A stretch of 7,154 nucleotides of DNA from an uncultured Porphyromonadaceae bacterium (GTDB lineage: Bacteria > Bacteroidota > Bacteroidia > Bacteroidales > Muribaculaceae), in contig CABQCA010000118.1 of assembly GCA_902462525.1 (NCBI GenBank), positions 1 to 7,154 of the forward strand. Direction: 5' to 3'. The position numbers and the translations under genes were made by a program. The notes under the pieces were generated by a model. It saw only the letters and a program-made list of their open reading frames with translations. It was not told the origin of the DNA and searched no databases. This document shows, in pieces, positions 4,500-7,154 of the stretch; positions within the stretch are counted from its first letter, which is position 1, and each line of letters starts with the position of its first letter.

Positions 4500-7154
4500 A
4501 TGACTCTTACTGATATCTGGGCCGCCCTGATGGGTCCGGCACGAAGCAAGGCACTGGCCTCACTGGCCTCTAAAAAACATTCGCAGGTAGTCGGCGCGGC
4601 CGGTTCGTCGGCCGCGGTGATGCTTTGCGGACTTCCCAAAGGCGCCGACGGAGCGCCGACAGTTGTCATCGGCGACACACTCGACGATGCCGGCTATCTG
4701 TATTTCGACCTATGCCGTCTTGTCGGCGAGGAGGCTGTGGCGATGCTGCCGTCGGACTACCGGCGCGATATAAAATACGGTCAGATCGATGCTCCGAACC
4801 GGATTCTGCGCACCGAGGCACTCAACCGTGTGAAGAATGGCAGTCTGCGCTTTCTGGTGACGTATCCCGAAGCACTTGCCGAAGGCGTGGCCTCGCGCGA
4901 AGCCCTCGACAGCGCCACACGGCAGCTTGCCACAGGCGGCCGAACCGACATGAAAGAACTCGAAAGCTGGCTGCGCGACAAGGGCTTCAAACACGTCGAC
5001 TACGTGTACGAGCCGGGGCAGTACGCCGTACGCGGCTCTATCTTCGATATTTTCGGCTACAGCGAGGAACTGCCTGTGCGCCTCGACTTTTTCGGCGATG
5101 AAATCGACTCTATCCGCTCGTTCAACATCGAGACGCAACTGTCGGAGCGCACACTGGAGTCGGTGGCCGTCACAGCCGACGTAAGCGGCGGTTCGGGCAT
5201 GATGTCGCTGCTCGACTTCGTTCCGGCGAAATCGCTGATTGCCATGCGCAGCGAAACTTTCACCCTCGAGCGGGTGCGGGCCGTGGCAGCCACCGAGATA
5301 TCGGCCTTCACACTGCTTACGGAGGATGGCGACGCCGAAGCACCCGCCGTACTCATCAACGCCGCCGAGTTCGAATGCAGGCTTGCCTCTTTCCGGCGTC
5401 TGGAGTTCACCGCTGCTGCCACTGCTGCATCGGCCAAAGGCGCCGTTCTCGACATGGACTGCTCGCCGCAGGGCATCTACCACAAGAATTTCGACCTTAT
5501 CGCCGACTCATTCACCCGCTTCCTTGCCGACGGCTACCGCCTCTGCATTCTCTCTGACAATGCCAAACAGTTCGACCGCCTGAAAGCTATCTTCGCCGAC
5601 CGCGGCGACAAAATCGACTTCGAGCCGGTGGAAGGCACCCTCCATGAAGGTTTCGTCGACCATCAGGCCCGGATATGCGTGTTTACCGACCATCAGATTT
5701 TCGACCGTTTCCACAAGTACACCCTCAAAAGCGAGCGGGCCCGCTCGGGAAAACTGGCGCTCTCGCTCAAGGAGCTGGGGCAGATAGAGCCGGGCGACTA
5801 CATAGTGCACGTCGACCATGGTGTGGGCCGTTTCGCCGGGCTGCTGCGCACCAACATCAACGGCCGCATGCAGGAGGTGATAAAACTTGTGTACCAGAAC
5901 AACGATATTCTCTTCGTATCGATTCATTCGCTCCACAAACTCGCCAAATACCGCGGCAAGGAGGGTGTGCCCCCGAAAATAAACCGCATAGGCTCGGGCC
6001 AGTGGGAGAAAATGAAGAGCAAGACCAAAAACAAGCTCAAGGACATAGCCCGCGATCTGATAAAACTCTACTCCGCACGCCGCGACCAGAAAGGCTTTGC
6101 CTTCTCGCCCGACACCTACATGCAGAACGAACTGGAGGCTTCGTTCATCTATGAGGATACACCCGACCAGCTGACAGCGACACAGGCCGTGAAGACCGAT
6201 ATGGAAAGCGACCGCCCGATGGACCGCCTCATATGCGGCGACGTCGGCTTCGGCAAAACGGAAATCGCAGTCCGCGCCGCCTTCAAGGCCGCAACCGACA
6301 GCAAGCAGGTGGCCGTGCTTGTTCCCACCACCGTGCTGGCCTACCAGCACTACCATACGTTCAAGAGCCGTCTGGCGGAGTTTCCGGTGCGGGTGGAGTA
6401 TCTGTCGCGCGCCCGGAGCGCCAAGGAAGTGAAGGCTATTCTCGCGGACCTCGAAGCCGGTAAAATCGACATTATCATCGGCACGCACAAGCTTATAGGC
6501 AAAGGCGTGAAGTTCAAAGATCTCGGCCTGCTGATAATCGACGAAGAGCAGAAATTCGGCGTCGCCGTAAAGGAAAAGCTCAAACAGCTGAAGGTGAACA
6601 TCGACACCCTCACCATGAGCGCCACTCCCATTCCGCGCACGCTTCAGTTCTCGCTCATGGGCGCCCGCGACCTCTCGACCATCGCCACACCGCCCCCAAA
6701 CCGCTATCCCATCATCACCAGCGTGGAGCCGCTTGCCGACGAAACCGTCGCCGAAGCCATCAACTTCGAGCTGGCGCGCGGCGGCCAAGTGTTCTTTGTG
6801 AACCACCGCATCGAAGGGCTCTACGACCTGGAGGCAATGATAAAGCGCCTCGTGCCCGACGCGCGCACCATAGTGGCCCACGGCCAGATGCCGCCCGAAA
6901 AGCTCGAGAAAGCCATCAACGAGTTCACGGCCCACGACTACGACATTCTTTTGGCCACCACCATCATCGAGAGCGGAATCGACATGCCCAATGTCAATAC
7001 AATCATCATCAACAACGCTCAGAATTTCGGCCTCAGCGAGCTGCATCAGCTGCGCGGCCGCGTTGGCCGATCGTCGCGCAAGGCATTCTGCTACCTCATG
7101 CTTCCGCCGGGGGCACCGCTGTCGCCCGATGCGCGGCGACGCCTGCAGGCCATC
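4500..7154 (+). CDS. mfd: Transcription-repair coupling factor Mfd, C-terminus beyond the window
   Basis: Mfd is a cytosolic ATP-driven DNA translocase that pushes RNA polymerase stalled at lesions off the DNA and recruits UvrA for nucleotide excision repair. The frame opens at ATG 4500 and stays open for 885 codons to the right edge. Family proteins are about 1100-1150 residues, so the end of the translocase module and the C-terminal UvrA-masking domain are missing from view. Domains in order: a UvrB-like N-terminal module (LPSDYRRDIKYGQ from residue 83, TYPEALAEGV at 121-130, EPGQYAVRGSIFDIF from 171); a CarD-like RNA-polymerase-interacting domain starting near 430 (EPGDYIVHVDHGVGRFAGL); and a RecG-like SF2 translocase with Walker A GDVGFGKTE (580-588), DEEQ box (681-684), motif III SATPIPRT, TTIIESGID (820-828) and motif VI QLRGRVGRS (850-858). 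The start is supported by the Bacteroidales-like MTLTDIW N-terminus. An in-frame ATG ten codons later is less likely. Confidence 0.97.
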   Translation, partial: MTLTDIWAALMGPARSKALASLASKKHSQVVGAAGSSAAVMLCGLPKGADGAPTVVIGDTLDDAGYLYFDLCRLVGEEAVAMLPSDYRRDIKYGQIDAPNRILRTEALNRVKNGSLRFLVTYPEALAEGVASREALDSATRQLATGGRTDMKELESWLRDKGFKHVDYVYEPGQYAVRGSIFDIFGYSEELPVRLDFFGDEIDSIRSFNIETQLSERTLESVAVTADVSGGSGMMSLLDFVPAKSLIAMRSETFTLERVRAVAATEISAFTLLTEDGDAEAPAVLINAAEFECRLASFRRLEFTAAATAASAKGAVLDMDCSPQGIYHKNFDLIADSFTRFLADGYRLCILSDNAKQFDRLKAIFADRGDKIDFEPVEGTLHEGFVDHQARICVFTDHQIFDRFHKYTLKSERARSGKLALSLKELGQIEPGDYIVHVDHGVGRFAGLLRTNINGRMQEVIKLVYQNNDILFVSIHSLHKLAKYRGKEGVPPKINRIGSGQWEKMKSKTKNKLKDIARDLIKLYSARRDQKGFAFSPDTYMQNELEASFIYEDTPDQLTATQAVKTDMESDRPMDRLICGDVGFGKTEIAVRAAFKAATDSKQVAVLVPTTVLAYQHYHTFKSRLAEFPVRVEYLSRARSAKEVKAILADLEAGKIDIIIGTHKLIGKGVKFKDLGLLIIDEEQKFGVAVKEKLKQLKVNIDTLTMSATPIPRTLQFSLMGARDLSTIATPPPNRYPIITSVEPLADETVAEAINFELARGGQVFFVNHRIEGLYDLEAMIKRLVPDARTIVAHGQMPPEKLEKAINEFTAHDYDILLATTIIESGIDMPNVNTIIINNAQNFGLSELHQLRGRVGRSSRKAFCYLMLPPGAPLSPDARRRLQAI

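Noticed and set aside
5508..7046. 512-codon open frame on the minus strand, antisense to mfd
   Set aside because: The plus strand here encodes the Mfd translocase motifs without interruption. The antisense peptide shows no family signature.

Overview
The window looks like chromosomal DNA from a GC-rich member of the Bacteroidales, plausibly a Muribaculaceae-type gut bacterium. The evidence is two promoter boxes of the Bacteroidetes type (TAnnTTTG, one of them with a TTTG element 19 bases upstream), the absence of purine-rich Shine-Dalgarno sequences before the start codons, and protein sequences that read like Bacteroidales versions of their families. The genus assignment is inference.

Layout. 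The left part is on the minus strand: a THUMP-domain 23S rRNA methyltransferase of the RlmL type (1536-3023), then purD for de novo purine synthesis (128-1411), then 4 bases later the first 41 codons of an unrecognised membrane protein that runs off the left edge (1-123). The 124-base gap between the methyltransferase and purD holds a compact pair of inverted, REP-like palindromes (1435-1521), one of which carries a 5' GTAG tetranucleotide. A 102-base divergent intergenic region follows, with a clear promoter for the methyltransferase. On the plus strand come a predicted exported alpha/beta-hydrolase-like protein of unknown substrate (3126-4349), a long terminator-like hairpin (4365-4418), and the first 885 codons of mfd, the transcription-repair coupling factor, which runs off the right edge (4500-7154).

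How the genes work together. This is mostly a housekeeping neighbourhood (purine synthesis, ribosome modification, DNA repair) with one unknown exported enzyme between. The genes do not form one pathway. purD and the membrane gene look co-transcribed. The methyltransferase and mfd each have their own promoter box very close to the start codon, suggesting very short leaders. I see no defence system, CRISPR array, tRNA, insertion sequence or phage gene. The items most worth a second look are the REP-like pair, the exported hydrolase family, the basic Pro/Gly-rich tail of the methyltransferase, and the near-leaderless promoter arrangement. No intergenic stretch exceeds 300 bases.
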